Shown here piece after piece: positions 23,750-39,100 of a stretch of DNA of 64,000 bases. The number at the start of each line of letters is the position of its first letter. Position 1 is the stretch's first letter. Below the pieces are notes generated by a model, which saw only the letters and a program-made list of their open reading frames with translations, was not told the DNA's origin and ran no database searches. The stretch lies in the NCBI GenBank assembly GCA_030704615.1, contig CM060734.1, forward strand, positions 39,450,042 through 39,514,041. The letters run 5' to 3'. Position numbers and translations under genes: made by a program. Origin of the DNA: Takakia lepidozioides. Lineage: Eukaryota > Streptophyta > Takakiopsida > Takakiales > Takakiaceae.

Positions 23750-26700
23750 TTAAAAGTGAGATTTTCTTTTCCGCCCAGTGTACTTGGTATCTCGAGGAAC
23801 ATTGGTAAATCCTCGATGTCTGCGCTGATCTTTCTTTTTCAACACCCAACTCCGTCCTCTACCCTTCTTGTCAGCCTTCAACTTCTTAACAGGCCTTTGT
23901 CGCTCTGAGACATCAACCTGCCAATGTGCCAATGGCATAAAAAACTATGTTACACTTGCAGCCACAGACAGTGTAATAAGCAGAGAAGATTAACAGCAAC
24001 AGTATCAAAGGCATAAATGATATAGCCAGGACAAGAAAACCTACAGTGCCAGCTCCTTCGTCATCACTGCTGCCCTCACTTTCGCTTCCCCCATCCTCCC
24101 CTTTTGCTTTGGGTAGTGTTGTGTTTGTACTCGGAGGCCCACATATCAGACATAGAAAGTATTTCTTGGCCCGAGTGCTGCAAACTACAAAAGTAGGGTG
24201 TTAAAATTCAAACATCCTGGTAGCCAACAAGTGATTCAAGCACACTCCAGCTCTAGACAGCAGCAAAGGGTGCACTATATGTACGTAAGGCCCACCAAAA
24301 CATTCTCCAAAGCCAGGGTGCAAATCTCTAACAGACATTGCCAGATTGCTTGTGTACAAGTACAGCCACTGACAATCCACAAAGCAGTAAATCTCATGTT
24401 TTAAACCATAGTGCAACCCCAGTACACAGATGAACTCAGTTCAACCACAAATAAATTAAAAAAAGACAAATAGGGAGATGGACCATTACACCATGTTCAG
24501 GGCACATACAAATCACTTCACCTGTGAGGATAATCGACAACCAAGCCTCCCGAAAATCCCGAGCGGAGGGCGGCTGAGGAAATCATCTCCAACTGGGCTG
24601 TGTTCTCTGGATACATTTGCAGGACTGCTCGCTCTCCCCTAGCTAAGCACTTATACAGTGACCCAAAAAATACTCTGAAGGCAAACCATCATCCCATTTG
24701 GTTCTGTAAGTCAAATGGAGCTCAAAATTACCACTCTTGTCTAAGTTACACATTCTTGACATCGAAGTTCATGATGGCTATCGCCCCTCCAGTTTCCAAT
24801 TGCACATAATGCCCAAGAACACCTACTGAGATGTCCAGTAAGGCCAGCTACAAAGGGGCAAAAGGTACCATCAGCCATCAATACATTACCAACTAAGGTA
24901 GCACATGATCTTTAGACACAAATGAGTAAACTGACTTTTGAAGTGTGGAAACAATAGCTGAATCCATGGCAGACGTGAATAGCAAAAGGGAAACCCAGGT
25001 ACTGGGACCATGAAGAGCCAGACTACATGGAGAGAGACGACAATCAGACAGACAGCACAAAAAACACAAGCATACTTGAGACGTGCCCGAGGATGATTGG
25101 AGGATTTATCCGCATTACATAACCACTGTGCAGCCAAAACAACACCAAATCCACTGCAATGCAAATTACTGAGTGCACTTCAGCAGCATGAATTGAAGTG
25201 ATGCCTACATGGCTTCTCAGAGCACCTATACATGTTGCAAACTGCCATGAGACCTCATTCCTAGACCTCGACAGATGCAGGTGCTCTTTCTTTCTCTGAA
25301 AATAAACCCAATTGACAAGTAAGTCCAGAAACAGTATCCATCCAGTCAAGTTTATTATCCAACTCTGAACGATTCTTCCCTGCCCACCCCTGAATCTCAA
25401 TACCCCAAGCAACCCTGTGCTACTAGGTGTGGCCCATTGTATAGTGGTACTACGATATTTAGGAATGCCACGGAATATGAAGTAGAGGAGAGAGAGAACA
25501 ACCTGCACAGCAGAAATACTTATTGCACCATCCACCGTGCCTGGCCTCAGACCTAGTCCCTATGCAAAGACACCAATCCACGCAGTGACTAGGTGCTTCT
25601 GGCCCTTTCAAACTAGGAACAAGCTCAAATTAATATATGAGCAAATGGAAGGTCAGGATATTCCTCAATTTCATTACACCAAAGCAGATGCTGAACGTGA
25701 CCAGACATTCACTGTAATATATGTTACGAGGACATACAGTTGGCGCACACAGTTACAAGACTTTTCCCACGAAATCGAGTAACTTTTTTGACTAACGGTT
25801 GACCCACCTAATAGGTGCTACCAACAACCATTGCCAAAACATGACCACTACATTTTAGCACTACAGGAGAAAGGAGCTGAGGGTGATCAAATGCCCACCA
25901 AAAATGACCACCAAAGGAGAGATAGGTTCAGCAGGAGAAACCTGGCCAATGTCGCCCAACAACAGGTCACCTTCTGTTTCCCTTTCCAGTGCAATGTCTG
26001 CATGTTACCACTACAAATTCAACAGAAACCAAGGGGCAATCTGCAGAAAGGACTGATAAGTGTGCATATCTGCATGCAAAAGCAATGAGAACATCTGCCC
26101 CTCACCAAGCATAGCTTCAGATATGTCAAGACCCATCCAATGATGCCCGTGTTCTGTCAGCGTCTCTCCACTTAGCCCAGATCCACAACCTGTTTCCCAA
26201 AAGATGCCGTAGATACCAGGAAAGCCACCACATGATAGTTTACTTTCTCATCAAGCTCATACACATATTGACAGTAGAATTCTATAGAGATGGTCCACAC
26301 ACAAAACCCCAACTCAAAACACCTTTTCCTCATCAAGTTTAACTCTGACAAATTTCAGACCTCAGTTTAACGTACAGTTTGTCAACAGCTGAGAACATGG
26401 AGGGCCCACCACCATGTTTGACCGCCTGCCACACAATGTTCCCCCATGCACCAGGCATATTGACCTGGGAAGAGTACTTGAGTTGAAATATCCACATTTG
26501 ATAAACCTACAATCAAGTATGAAATGAGTAACAAAAGCACACATTAAATTTATCAACCTCACCAATGTCAAGCAGAAGCCGTGGTGCACCATCTTCAGGC
26601 AATGCAAGAAGCTCCAGTGCCCTTTCAGTAAGCTTTCCCTGCATGATTCCGGAGTAGGTAGCTATTCAGGGTTTTACATTTTGGAATTGCAATCTGAAGA

Positions 26701-27388
26701 AACGCCAGTAGACAAAATCCTCCACCCTCCAAAACTCCCTACCCATTCTATCATATAACCTGCACTGTGACAATAATGCGAAAGACAAGAGGGGGACGAG
26801 ATTCACAAAACTCCCCAAAAATCAGCATGTAACCGAGGACAATCATCAGTCTGCTGGACAGACAGACATACATACTCGTATTCCATCCAAAAATCAACCT
26901 TGGAACCTTCGAGAAAAGATAGATTGTTAACAGCAGCAATACGAGTTCCGAAGAAACAATAGGAAAAAAGGTGAAGTGGAACAATTTAAAGAGATCTCTC
27001 CTGTACCCAAGCTCCCATAAATTCCTACAAAACTCCGCATATTATCGCTGAATGTGAAACCTTCACCAATTCATAACCCTAAACCCTAGACCCTAAACCC
27101 TGCAAATTCAAACCCTTTGACTAGTCTCACGTTCGTACGAACTGACATTCCAAAACCTTCCCGGCTACAATTTCGATGCTTCCTTCAACCACTCTAACCC
27201 GTGCTCTTCCATGCTGACAAACCGATCAAAATATGGAAGTGCTATCGAAAACAAGCACACAAAACTTGGAACCAACAAAAAGATGATTCACACACCTGGA
27301 TGTCGATAATTCGAGACGAAGTCGTGTATTTCCGTGCTTCTGAATCATTGTAAAACACCTCGGGCGGCGCTTGCCGCTCTGGACGCAT
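23750..27388 (-). CDS. BUD23: 18S rRNA (guanine-N7)-methyltransferase BUD23
   Basis: Complete 289-aa SAM-dependent methyltransferase that makes m7G in 18S rRNA during small-subunit maturation, in the nucleus with its TRM112 partner (family knowledge). Exons in coding order: 27388-27296, 26638-26563, 26189-26106, 25997-25942, 25559-25503, 25125-25076, 24674-24522, 24177-24045, 23917-23750. The total is 870 nt with all phases consistent. Motifs: [16 protein letters not shown] (about 7-22), SAM motif I LLLDIGCGSG (52-61) split by intron 2, [61 protein letters not shown], and the basic C-terminal BUD23 tail [19 protein letters not shown]. It is head to head with pyruvate kinase. A telo-box lies in intron 1. 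Confidence 0.94.
27075..27101. promoter_or_regulatory. Telo-box (interstitial telomere-type repeats) in BUD23 intron 1
   Basis: aaccctaaaccctagaccct followed by aaaccct gives about four units of the plant telomere motif. Telo-boxes near the 5' end are known in plants to mark ribosomal-protein and ribosome-biogenesis genes. BUD23 belongs to that class. Confidence 0.6.
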
Positions 27389-27460
27389 GGACATCACAGC
27401 CCCCTCGGCCCCTCTTTCCCCCCCTCTCCGTTCTTCCTCTCCCCCAAGCGTTGGAAGATG

Positions 27461-27474
27461 AGGTCACGTGACCT
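27461..27474. promoter_or_regulatory. 14-bp palindromic G-box, AGGTCACGTGACCT
   Basis: Perfect dyad with a CACGTG core, 73 bp upstream of the BUD23 ATG. It is a typical bHLH/bZIP-class binding site. Regulation by it is inferred. Confidence 0.6.
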
Positions 27475-27760
27475 AAAATGAATCCGGAATAAGGTATTTA
27501 CCATCCGATCCTACAGTCAACGGCTACAAATGGATGAAAGAAGACATTCATGGTCGTCGGACAGGAAATGGCCGTCCGTCAGAAAACATCGAGGGCTGAG
27601 GAGGGAGAATCGTGGCTGTCTTCGAAGCATCCCTCTAGCTTAGTTGGATTAGGGCTCTTTTCTTTTCTTTTCTTTTTTCTTTTTTCTTTTTCTTTTTTTT
27701 AAAAGAGAAACAAGGGCTCCCTAGTACTAGTATCAAAGGACACGCGGCGCGCGGTCAGAG

Positions 27761-27770
27761 TTATATAAAG
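27761..27770 (+). promoter_or_regulatory. TATA-like box for pyruvate kinase
   Basis: ttatataaag on the plus strand, about 450 bp upstream of the pyruvate kinase ATG. Spacing implies a long 5' UTR. Confidence 0.4.
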
Positions 27771-28218
27771 TATTTTTGGCATATGCTCCGCTCATACCTA
27801 CCTACACCTAACCTAACCGTGGTTAGAGAGTAAGCAGTGTGTTCTGTTTATAGTTCACTGTTTACACTTGCCGAGGACTGGTGAAGAAAATTCGCAGGTA
27901 CTTTTTGTTCCCTCTCACTGCGGCCAGCCCAACAGCTGTGTTGGTGGCGGACTGTGGAGACAACAAGAGAGAGCCATCTAGGGCTTTAAGACTGGGGATC
28001 TAGCGAGGGAATTGATGCTGGTATTGCGGGTGGAGGAGAAGGATCCTTCGAATCGCAGAACGGAGTAGTGGGTTTTAGTGTTTTCTGTGGGGATTTTGTC
28101 TGAAGATTGGTTTTTGAGTGACAGCGGGGTTGGTTTCTGAGTTGAGGGGTGTGGAGGAGGAGGACAGAGATCTAGGTCTGACTTAGTATTAAGAAATTTA
28201 AGCTTCACGGGGGAAGCC

Positions 28219-31200
28219 ATGGCCAACGTTGACATGGCAGCCATGCTTGGAGCTACGGCAGATGATGGCCGGCTTCAGATAGCAAAGACGAAGATCATCT
28301 GCACTCTTGGGCCAAAGTCGCGAGAGGTTCCCATTCTGGAGAAGCTGTTGAAGGCAGGGATGAATGTCGCCCGCTTTAATTTCTCGCACGGAAGTTTTGA
28401 GTATCAACAGTACACGCTTGATAACCTCAGGCAAGCTATGCATAATACGCATATGATGTGCGCCGTCTTACTTGACACCAAGGTGAGGGTCTTATTATTT
28501 CTTACACTCGACACCCTCTCCACTCTCCACCTTCTCGCACCTTCAGCTGCAGGAAGGCTGAATCTTGGTGTCACAATCTCAACGAATATTGATTCCAAAT
28601 CCGAACTGATTATATCACCACCTTCAATATTCTGTCTGTCTCTGAGCCTTGTTTACTGACTTGTGCGACTTCTATTTAGTCTAGCAACCTTCGTTGATTG
28701 ACGTATCTGGCACTTGTACTCTCAATTTTGGCTCAATTTCAGTTAGAGTCATCAGCTAAGCAAAGTCTTGTTCCAGAGGAAGGACCGGCGCCCTCTCTTC
28801 ATGAGGTTGGAAGGTGGTCAATGTTTTTCCTTCCCGATTCACACTCTGCCTCTCTGACGATTACGTTGTGTGTTTTGTAAAATATGTCTAATGTGTTTTG
28901 TGGGGCACTGTGCCATTGGTATCTTGAGCGGAAGGCTGATAAACAAATGCACTATCTTGTTTTTAGAGGTGGCTTCCATGCCAAACCTCCCCTTACTTTC
29001 AGTCTTACCCTGGATTCCTGGCCCAAAGTCACATGAGGAGGGGAACCTTACCGAGGGTTTCCTTTCTTCTTGGAGCATAAACGCACACTGTTATTACCGA
29101 AGTGAGTCTGTTGAGTATTCATGCTTAAATTGTTCAATGGATTAATACCAGCTTACATGGCTAGATAGTGGTGCTTCCATGAGGGTGTTCATTGGATGTC
29201 AAAACCGATCCCACAACCTCTGTCTGGCACATCCAAAGCCACCCTGGCTAGAAGGCATATGAGACACTGGATGCAGCAGAGTCTGACTGTGGGGTTAAGA
29301 GGGCTGAGGATCTAACTGAGGGTTATGAGTGGAGTCTGAGTCAACTTTCTAACAGCCAATGAGGTACATCTGCTGCCATGAGTCACAAACAGTACCAGAT
29401 GCTTGTGAATAAGTGCTGTGAGGATAGGCAGGTTGCATAGTGATCATAATAGTGAAACTGGTTGTGTGTGATTGTTGTACGGTCTGCTTTATATGCATAA
29501 TTCCTCTTTTCCCAATGATGCTGCTTATGCTATGTTTTGCCTCTCTCACTCTTGCTTTTTTATTTCTACACCTAGGGTCCCTAGGATGCCTATGTCAGTT
29601 CCTAGGTAAGACAATTAGGTTCTGGATTTGTAGAGGGTCAGAATTGGTACTTGCGAAACAGATCACTTCTCAAATTATGAGTGCATTGCATGGCAGGGCC
29701 CAGAGATTCGGACTGGACTGTTAAAGGATGGGAAGCCCATCCAGCTGGTACGGGACAAGGAGATTTTCATAACAACAGACTACAGTCACCTTGGTGATGA
29801 AAACATGATATCCATGAGCTACAAAAAACTTGCAGAGGATCTACGTCCAGATAATGCCATTTTGTGCTCTGATGGAACCATATCTCTGACAGTCTTGGAA
29901 TGCGATGTTGGAAAGGGGATTGTGAAGTGTCGGTGTGAGAATACAGCTGTACTTGGAGAGAAAAAGAATGTGAACTTACCTGGTATTGTGGTTGACCTAC
30001 CTACCATCACCGAAAAGGATATTGATGATATCACAAACTGGGGCATCCCCAATCAGATTGATTTCATTGCTGCTGCTTTTGTGCGGAAGGGTGAGGACGT
30101 CAAGAAAATCAAGGCATTGCTTGGCCCTCATGCTAAGACCATTCAAATCATCTCCAAGGTATTATTTCTTTTGTTTGGTTGCATTTTGAAATTTTATTCA
30201 GAATATCCATGGTTGATTCCAGCCCATGCAGAGCAGGAAGCACAACAGTAGCTGTGACAGATGTTTATGAATTTCCCTCGAGCCATGCTGTGTTATCAAT
30301 AATATGGAAAGTGTCATGTGATTCATTGTAGGTGGAGAACCAGGAAGGACTTGTCAACTTCGATGACATTCTAAGGGAGACAGATGGTGTGATGGTGGCA
30401 AGAGGTGACTTGGGCATGGAGATTCCAACTGAGAAAATTTTTCTGGCTCAGAAGATGATGATCTATAAGTGTAATTCTGCTGGCAAGCCAGTTGTGACAG
30501 CAACTCAGATGCTGGAGTCCATGATTAAATCTCCCCGTCCAACCCGTGCTGAAGCCACTGATGTGGCAAATGCTGTTCTTGATGGGACGGATTCTGTTAT
30601 GCTAAGTGGAGAGACAGCCAATGGAGCCTACCCAGAACTTGCTGTGAAAATTATGTCACGCATTTGTCAGGAGGCAGAGGCCTCTCTAGATTATGCATCC
30701 ATTTTCAAGGAGATCATGAAATCTGTCCCTTTGCCAATGAGCCCTCTGGAGAGTTTAGCATCATCGGCTGTTCGGACTGCTAACAAAGTGCGAGCATCTC
30801 TTATTGTTGTGCTTACTCGTGGGGGTAGTACAGCTAAGCTGGTGGCCAAGTACCGTCCTCACGTTCCCATCCTATCTGTGGCTGTCCCTGTATTGACCAC
30901 TGATAACCTCACGTGGGAGTGCAGCGAGGAGTCCCCAGCCCGGCACAGTCTTATTTGCAGGTAAATTATGATACAACTATATTTATTGATTTCTGTTCCG
31001 ATTCCTGTATTATGTGAAATCTGAGAATGGAGAGGTTAACTGAGTACTTCGTTTTGTACCTGTCACCAATGTCGAAATCTTGAGGCTGAGCTTAAAGCCC
31101 TGGCCCAGCTGGGGCGGTGCTCATACACAGCAGATTGTGTGAATGGAGTTTGAGAGGATATCTGGAAAGCCCGAACTAGTTGTTTATACCAAGGTAACCT

Positions 31201-32034
31201 CACACTAGCTAAGTGAGCCCCTCACAAAAGTAGTTTCTGGTCCCTTTGAGTGCAGCGAGGAGGCCCCCGCCCAGCACAGTCTTATTTGCAGGTAATTATG
31301 ATACAACTATAGTTATTGATTTCTGTTCCAATTCCCGCATTATGTGAAATCCGAGAATGGAGAGGTTAACTGAATACTTTGTTTTGTACCTGTTCACGAA
31401 TTTCGAAAATCTTGAGGCTGAGCTTAAAGCCCTGGCCCAGCTGGGGTGGTGCTCATACACAGCAGATTGATGCTTGTGTGAATGGATTTCAAGAGGATAT
31501 CTGGAAAGCCCGAACTAGTTGTTTATACCAAGGTAAATCACACTAGCTGAGTGAGCCCCTCACAAAGTTGGTTTCTGGTCCCTTTTGTTCCGCCCAAACT
31601 GGGCCAGGGTCTATGGCCACAAGTCTACGGCAACGTTGTCTTATGAGTGACAGGATGAACTATGTTGTTATTGCAGCAGTTTCCTACTTAGTTTTCCCAA
31701 CAAACAACTTTTTCTTATTTGCTATTGTTCACATTTGTAAGATTTCATGGGAAACCTACCCCACGATCTTGTTCTCCCATTGTCCCACACCTCTGCCCAC
31801 CTCTGTCTGTTCTCTAAAACTGAAGCTCCTGTTTGCAGGGGTTTAATCCCACTCTTGGCGGAAGGATCGGCAAAAGCAACAGACTCTGAATCAACTGATG
31901 AGATCTTGAATGCAGCACTTGGCTATGCGTTGGATAGGAAACTATGTAAGGTTGGCGATTCAATTGTGGCCCTCCATCGCATTGGAGCTGCCTCGGTCAT
32001 CAAGATCATGGATGTGAAGGAAACCCGTTTTTAA
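28219..32034 (+). CDS. PK: Pyruvate kinase, cytosolic type
   Basis: Complete 516-aa pyruvate kinase (phosphoenolpyruvate + ADP to pyruvate + ATP, last step of glycolysis). Exons: 28219-28482, 29697-30158, 30332-30960, 31839-32034, totalling 1551 nt in frame. The N-terminus is short with no transit peptide, and length matches plant cytosolic isoforms. Motifs: TKIICTLGPKSREV, MNVARFNFSHG, KGPEIRTG across intron 1, and the active-site signature IIQ-like IISKVENQEGL with the catalytic Lys at 242, split by intron 2. Further motifs are VMVARGDLGMEIP, TATQMLESM, PTRAEATDVANAVLDGTD, MLSGETANG and LTRGGSTAKLVAKYRP. The start atggccaacg has good context. Intron 3 is unusual: it contains a tandem duplicate of the end of exon 3 plus module A copies. 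Confidence 0.96.
30917..31580 (+). repeat. 331-bp tandem duplication spanning the PK exon 3 end and intron 3
   Basis: Copy 1 begins at 30917 and copy 2 at 31248. Each starts with the last 44 nt of exon 3 (gagtgcagcgagga..tgcag) followed by a gt donor (gtaaat or gtaatt) and ~285 bp of intron. The duplicate exon tail 31248-31291 keeps its reading frame and donor but lacks the exon's acceptor. Confidence 0.9.
31072..31650 (+). repeat. Module A (copies 3 and 4) in PK intron 3
   Basis: Plus-strand copies at 31072-31247 (truncated by the tandem junction) and 31402-31650. They read FENLEAELKALAQLG, TQQIDACVNGFQEDIWKAR and PLTKLVSGPF before the frame shifts. These match the dispersed repeat at 57711-57992. 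Confidence 0.65.
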
Positions 32035-33859
32035 GACCTTCATATGCAAGATGAGGAATCATGAACATTGATGGCCACAGGAATCATGGTATTCTTCTAT
32101 TTTTAAGACATTTACAGTTGTCTGTTAACATCAGGATTTGGGTGATTACGTGGTCATTATCACGATTGGATTTTCAAATTGTTTCTGGCAACGACCCTCA
32201 GTTTGGCGGATCGGTGCTTCTAACTTCGGCACTTCGGGAGGGGTTGAGGGGTTTTGTAGGTGAGGCATTATGTTGCCAGCAGAGACTCTAACACAAATAA
32301 AACACGTATCATCTCAAGGTGGAAAGCAGCTATGCATTTTTGGTGGTCAAAAGGGGTGGCAAATAAGTACTTAAAGAGCCCTGAGGTGACTTTGCTGATC
32401 TGGGAGTATTTGAGCCTGGTTTTTAATGTAGAATTGGTCACTTAGTACTCTGCACATGAGTATGCCTACAAGCTGCTGCAGAGTAAATTATAGAATTATA
32501 GAATTGCTATCTGCCTTTGCAATAGGTTGGGTTTCCTACCCTGTTTTAGGCGCATTTAACATTTAAAGAAGTGGAAAACTCACTGTTTCTGCTGTTTCCC
32601 CCTTCCAACTACGTGCACCTTGGTTCAGGTACTCTGTGTCTTGGTTTTCTCTGATGGGATTTCAGTGTTAGCTGTCCACACCAGGCAAGGTATTAAGGCT
32701 TTGGGTTGGGCTGTTCTGTGGAAAAATAAGGCACAAACAAGTATCTGTCCACACCAGGCAAGCTATCAAGGCTTTGGGTTGGGCTGCATTGTGGGCTGCA
32801 TTGCCAGCCAGATGTATGTCTATGGACCGCAAGAGGCAGGCAGTGAAATTACTCTGGCTGTTGCCACTTTTACCCTATTACAGTTATATAAACTAATTGG
32901 CTGTGGCAAAGGGTAGTTGTGAACCAGCTTATCCTATCTTTATGGTATCACAGGAACATGAATTTCCAGTTTCATAGTCTCCGAACAACACAACTGAACA
33001 TGACTTAGTAGTTAGTTATGTAATGTTTGCAAGGGGTTTGTAACAGGTCATGGCAAGCATATAAAGAGCTTGTGCCTACGGTGCCAAAAATCTACATGTT
33101 TGGAAAATGCCAAATTGATCCATACAAAAGAATTACCCAGAACCTTGGAAACTCTTTATTAAAAGATGCTAAGCACATACTTTCAGGCTTTAAATTTCAG
33201 AAAGCAGGTTTCTTAAGGAGAAGTTTTCTCAGTTTTAGAATTTAGAATTTTTGTGAGATTCTGATGAAACCGTGAAGTTTTTCCTGATATGGCTAAGGCA
33301 AAACCAAGTCATCCATGAATCTTACCTTTAGGCTAACAGGCAGGCCCCCATTCTGTGTGACCATCTCCCGCCAAAAAGGTTCAGTCTAGCAGCAAGGCAA
33401 GACATTGGGATGCTGCAACAAGCCGCAGGTAAAGAGTCTGTCAGAACAAGCTCCCATCATTGAGCTGTTAGAGACAGATAATCATTCACTTAATTACTAT
33501 GCCAGAAGTATCCAATGACATCATCCGTCCTACCCTTCCAGCAGATTTGTTCAGTCTGAGCAAAGAGACCGAAGCCAAGTGTGAGCTTCCCAACACATGC
33601 CCGCAGCACTGGAATTACACAAAAATGGTTCCACTGTTGAAAAACGACACAAGTGCCATGATAACTGGTGCCTTCATAGAGCAAAAAGTCCTCCCTTGCT
33701 TTGTGGAATTCTCCTTTTAACTGCAGGACAAAGTTACCCTGATATGATAGATGATGTACAGCTCACCTGCTCTGAATTGTCCACACTCCAGGGTACCCAG
33801 CCTTGAGAACCAGTGGTATCTTCTTCACTTGAGTACCAGGTCAGAGAAGGACTCAGGTA
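32035..33859. other. Convergent 3' intergenic region of PK and PFA-DSP
   Basis: No gene. A 73-bp-offset tandem duplication (ctgtccacaccaggcaag..ggctttgggttgggctg) lies at 32672-32800. Confidence 0.5.
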
Positions 33860-36126
<2,267 letters not shown>

Positions 36127-39100
36127 GGGCCTGGCCTTTGCGTGCTCCCTGGGCCTCCACCGCACTGCCCGCCCCTCCTTTAACTTCAGCAAGGCCCCTA
36201 ACACAGCCTGGCTTGCGAATACCTGCGGGTATCCATATAATTCTTCAGCGTTACGAACAGATGAAGGAATAAGTCGGGGGAATCCTGCGCAATAACCCCA
36301 GTGCCATCACGGGCTAATCTGAACAGTGAGCTCGGCTTATCTGAAACAATTGGTAATTACGGGGTAATCTGAACAGCTGAAAGTTCTGAAGGGTAATCTG
36401 TTGTCTTGTCACCCATGAAAAGACCTGGGGCCGCTGTTGTCTATGTCGTCAGCTCTTACAGCTCTTGCTTGCAACCTATCTCCCTCCTCCTATACAAGAC
36501 AGAGAAGGGACAGGCTCGCGGGTTCCTTGTTCCCTCTCAGAAGCCTGCGATTGCACTTCTGAAATTCGAACCCAGAAACCTTCGACGAAAGCCCCTGTGA
36601 AATGTCACGTGCTCGTTGGAAGTAGTTCCAAGAAAAGACTCCACCTCTGCAACCTTGACACTACCTTCCCTTGCGGCCGTTGCGGTGGCGATGGACTTCC
36701 AAACCGAGTGAACCCAGTGGTGTCATCGGACATGCCTGGCAGACCGTCTTCTTGCCCTCCCCAGGTGCACTCTTGGCCAGAGAGGTTTTTCTGTTATCTT
36801 GTTTTCTAGAAAGCTGAGATGGGTCATACTCCTTTCTCCATCCTCCTCCTCTAGCACCCGTTTATGGTTGGTAAAAACTGGCAAGACTATGGCAAGCGAA
36901 GCTGGATGAGAAAGATTCGCTGGGTGGGCTGTCTGATGGGACAAGCAGCCCTAGCCCTTGAAATGCAGGGGATGAAGTGAAGCCTCTTCTAGGCTGTCAG
37001 GCGGGCATTGCATCGGTGGCCGGTGAGCTATGTTTTGCTTGCCGTGCTCTCATTTTTGGCTATAGCGTTCCAGACCTTGAATTTACGTGGCCACTTGCTT
37101 GATCATTCCCTGAGTTCGGCTGCAGAGCATTGCGCCGGAGCAACGTCGTAGCTCCCACGCGAGATTTGGAATTTGCGAACTCATTGAGCGATCTTGCCTC
37201 AAGTTGAGGCTGATGCATCAATTGCGTGTGATTGGCAAGATTTCTAGGATCGTGGATATTGATCTAGAAAACGTTGGTTGTGTGCAGACTGAAAGATTTC
37301 CTCGGGAGGATTTGCATCACACGACAAGACGTTCCAGTGGAATCCATCAGGGTCGGCATCTTGCCGCACATTGCGTCTCCCCTCCAGGTAGCCTCTTACT
37401 CTGATTAGATATGCCGTTATCGTGGAGCACATACTGCCACCATGGCTATTCTCGATGTTGCGAGGTACCCTTGACAACCTCAGCCTTGGAAGTTGGGGTG
37501 AGTACATAGAGAGCATGGCTGCTGGGTTTGCTTATTTCCACACGTCATGATGACAACCATGTAGGCAACAGGCCCTCGGGGCTGTGTCTGAGGATAGCTG
37601 TTGTGCTTGTCCTTTCTCCATGATACATGATAGTAGAAGAAAGAAGCAAAGTTGCTGAGGCACTCAGGTGGAGAGAAAGATGAACGTTATGATCACAATA
37701 CATCTCCTTTCTAGCTCAACACAATTTCGGGGTCCTTTTATGGATTGGAAGTTGAATCAGATTTGCAGGTGTTACCCCCACAACCAGAATTATGTACTTA
37801 GATTGTCGGCTCTGTAGGTAGCAGTAGTATGTGTGAGCCACCAAGAAGTAGAACTAGTTAATTAAATGTACAGTCCTGGTGGGTGCCCCAGACGGAGGTG
37901 CCATAGCCCCCACTGCATAGCGGCTGCATAATCCCACTTGGTGGTCTCTGCATCATTCTCCTTCATCAATTTTTTCACCCTCAGCACTTCAAATTTAGAT
38001 AACACAAATCTCATGTTCTACAATTTGTGGAACATAGACCATAGAATGACTTAAGAACAAGGTGTGAAGGAGTCCTTCTCAAATTGCTTACAATGATGGG
38101 ACAACGTGTTTGTGAGGGTGAAGCTATAATCACTCATGACATGAAAGAGGTAGTGAAAGGTAGGGTTTAATTGAGGTTGGAATGATTATGGTTTGTGGAA
38201 TTGTTGTGTCTTCAATTGCTTAGATATTTGAAGGACTCTAAACTTGGTGCTTCTTGTTGGTATTAGTAAGATTGGTCTTTATTTAAGAAAGGCATGAAGG
38301 TTCATTCAAGGTTGTTTCCTTTCTGAAAGATCATTAGGAGCTTTGGTACTTTTTAGCCGTTTGTGATCATTGTTTCTAGCCATCACTACTCCACTTAAAA
38401 ACTAAGTGTTTTCAAAGAAAACTAAGCTGACTGTGCAACTGTACAAAGGAGCCCCTATGCCTAGAAAAGCTTGCCTCTATAACAGAAAGGCAAGCAAAAG
38501 TTAATGATGGTTCTAATAGCATGAAGGTCAATGTTGTAAAAGATGATGATTCAAGGGTTTCACTTCAAGTAGGTTGAAATGAAGTTCAAAGTAGACGACG
38601 GCAATAGTTGTGTAGCCATTTCTAAAGTTGGTGGAAAGTCCTTCCTAATGAGGGGATCTTCATTGAAGTATATGGAAGCTTTGAGATTTGAGTGCTTACT
38701 TAGAGCATGCCCAGCAGAGGCTCACTAAATAGACGCATAACCATCAACTTGGTGCGTCCGTTGCTTGGGCAATAATGCCAGCAAGCGGCCAACTTGCCGC
38801 TTGCCCCAGCAACAACCCGCGTATGCGGATTCACGGCATTTTGTCAACCTATGGATGCACGCCACGGATGCACGGCATTCTTGACTTCCATAGCTGGAAA
38901 AACTCAACTCGTAGCGTGCGACCTTTTCACGTGCGACTTAGGTAGCGTGCGACATTCTCGCTCAGCAAATTGGTAGTAGATGCTGTGGGAGAAATGTTAT
39001 TATATTATTGGTGGTGGGTTGCAGATCAATATATACACACGAACAAGTACGCAAACAATTCAATGCCCAAGCAACAAGAATAGGAGGTTCCATTCGAAGC

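Larger units (their letters stand above)
27389..28218. promoter_or_regulatory. Divergent promoter region BUD23 / pyruvate kinase
   Basis: About 830 bp between two opposing start codons. It holds the perfect palindrome aggtcacgtgacct at 27461-27474, a T/C-rich tract at about 27657-27701, and a TATA-like ttatataaag at 27761-27770 in the pyruvate kinase orientation. That would leave a pyruvate kinase 5' UTR of roughly 400 nt, possibly with an intron. Confidence 0.6.

Noticed and set aside
36127-36204. Longer N-terminus for PFA-DSP
   Set aside because: The frame is open upstream but contains no ATG. The ATG at 36126 sits just before the conserved LIPPLNF.
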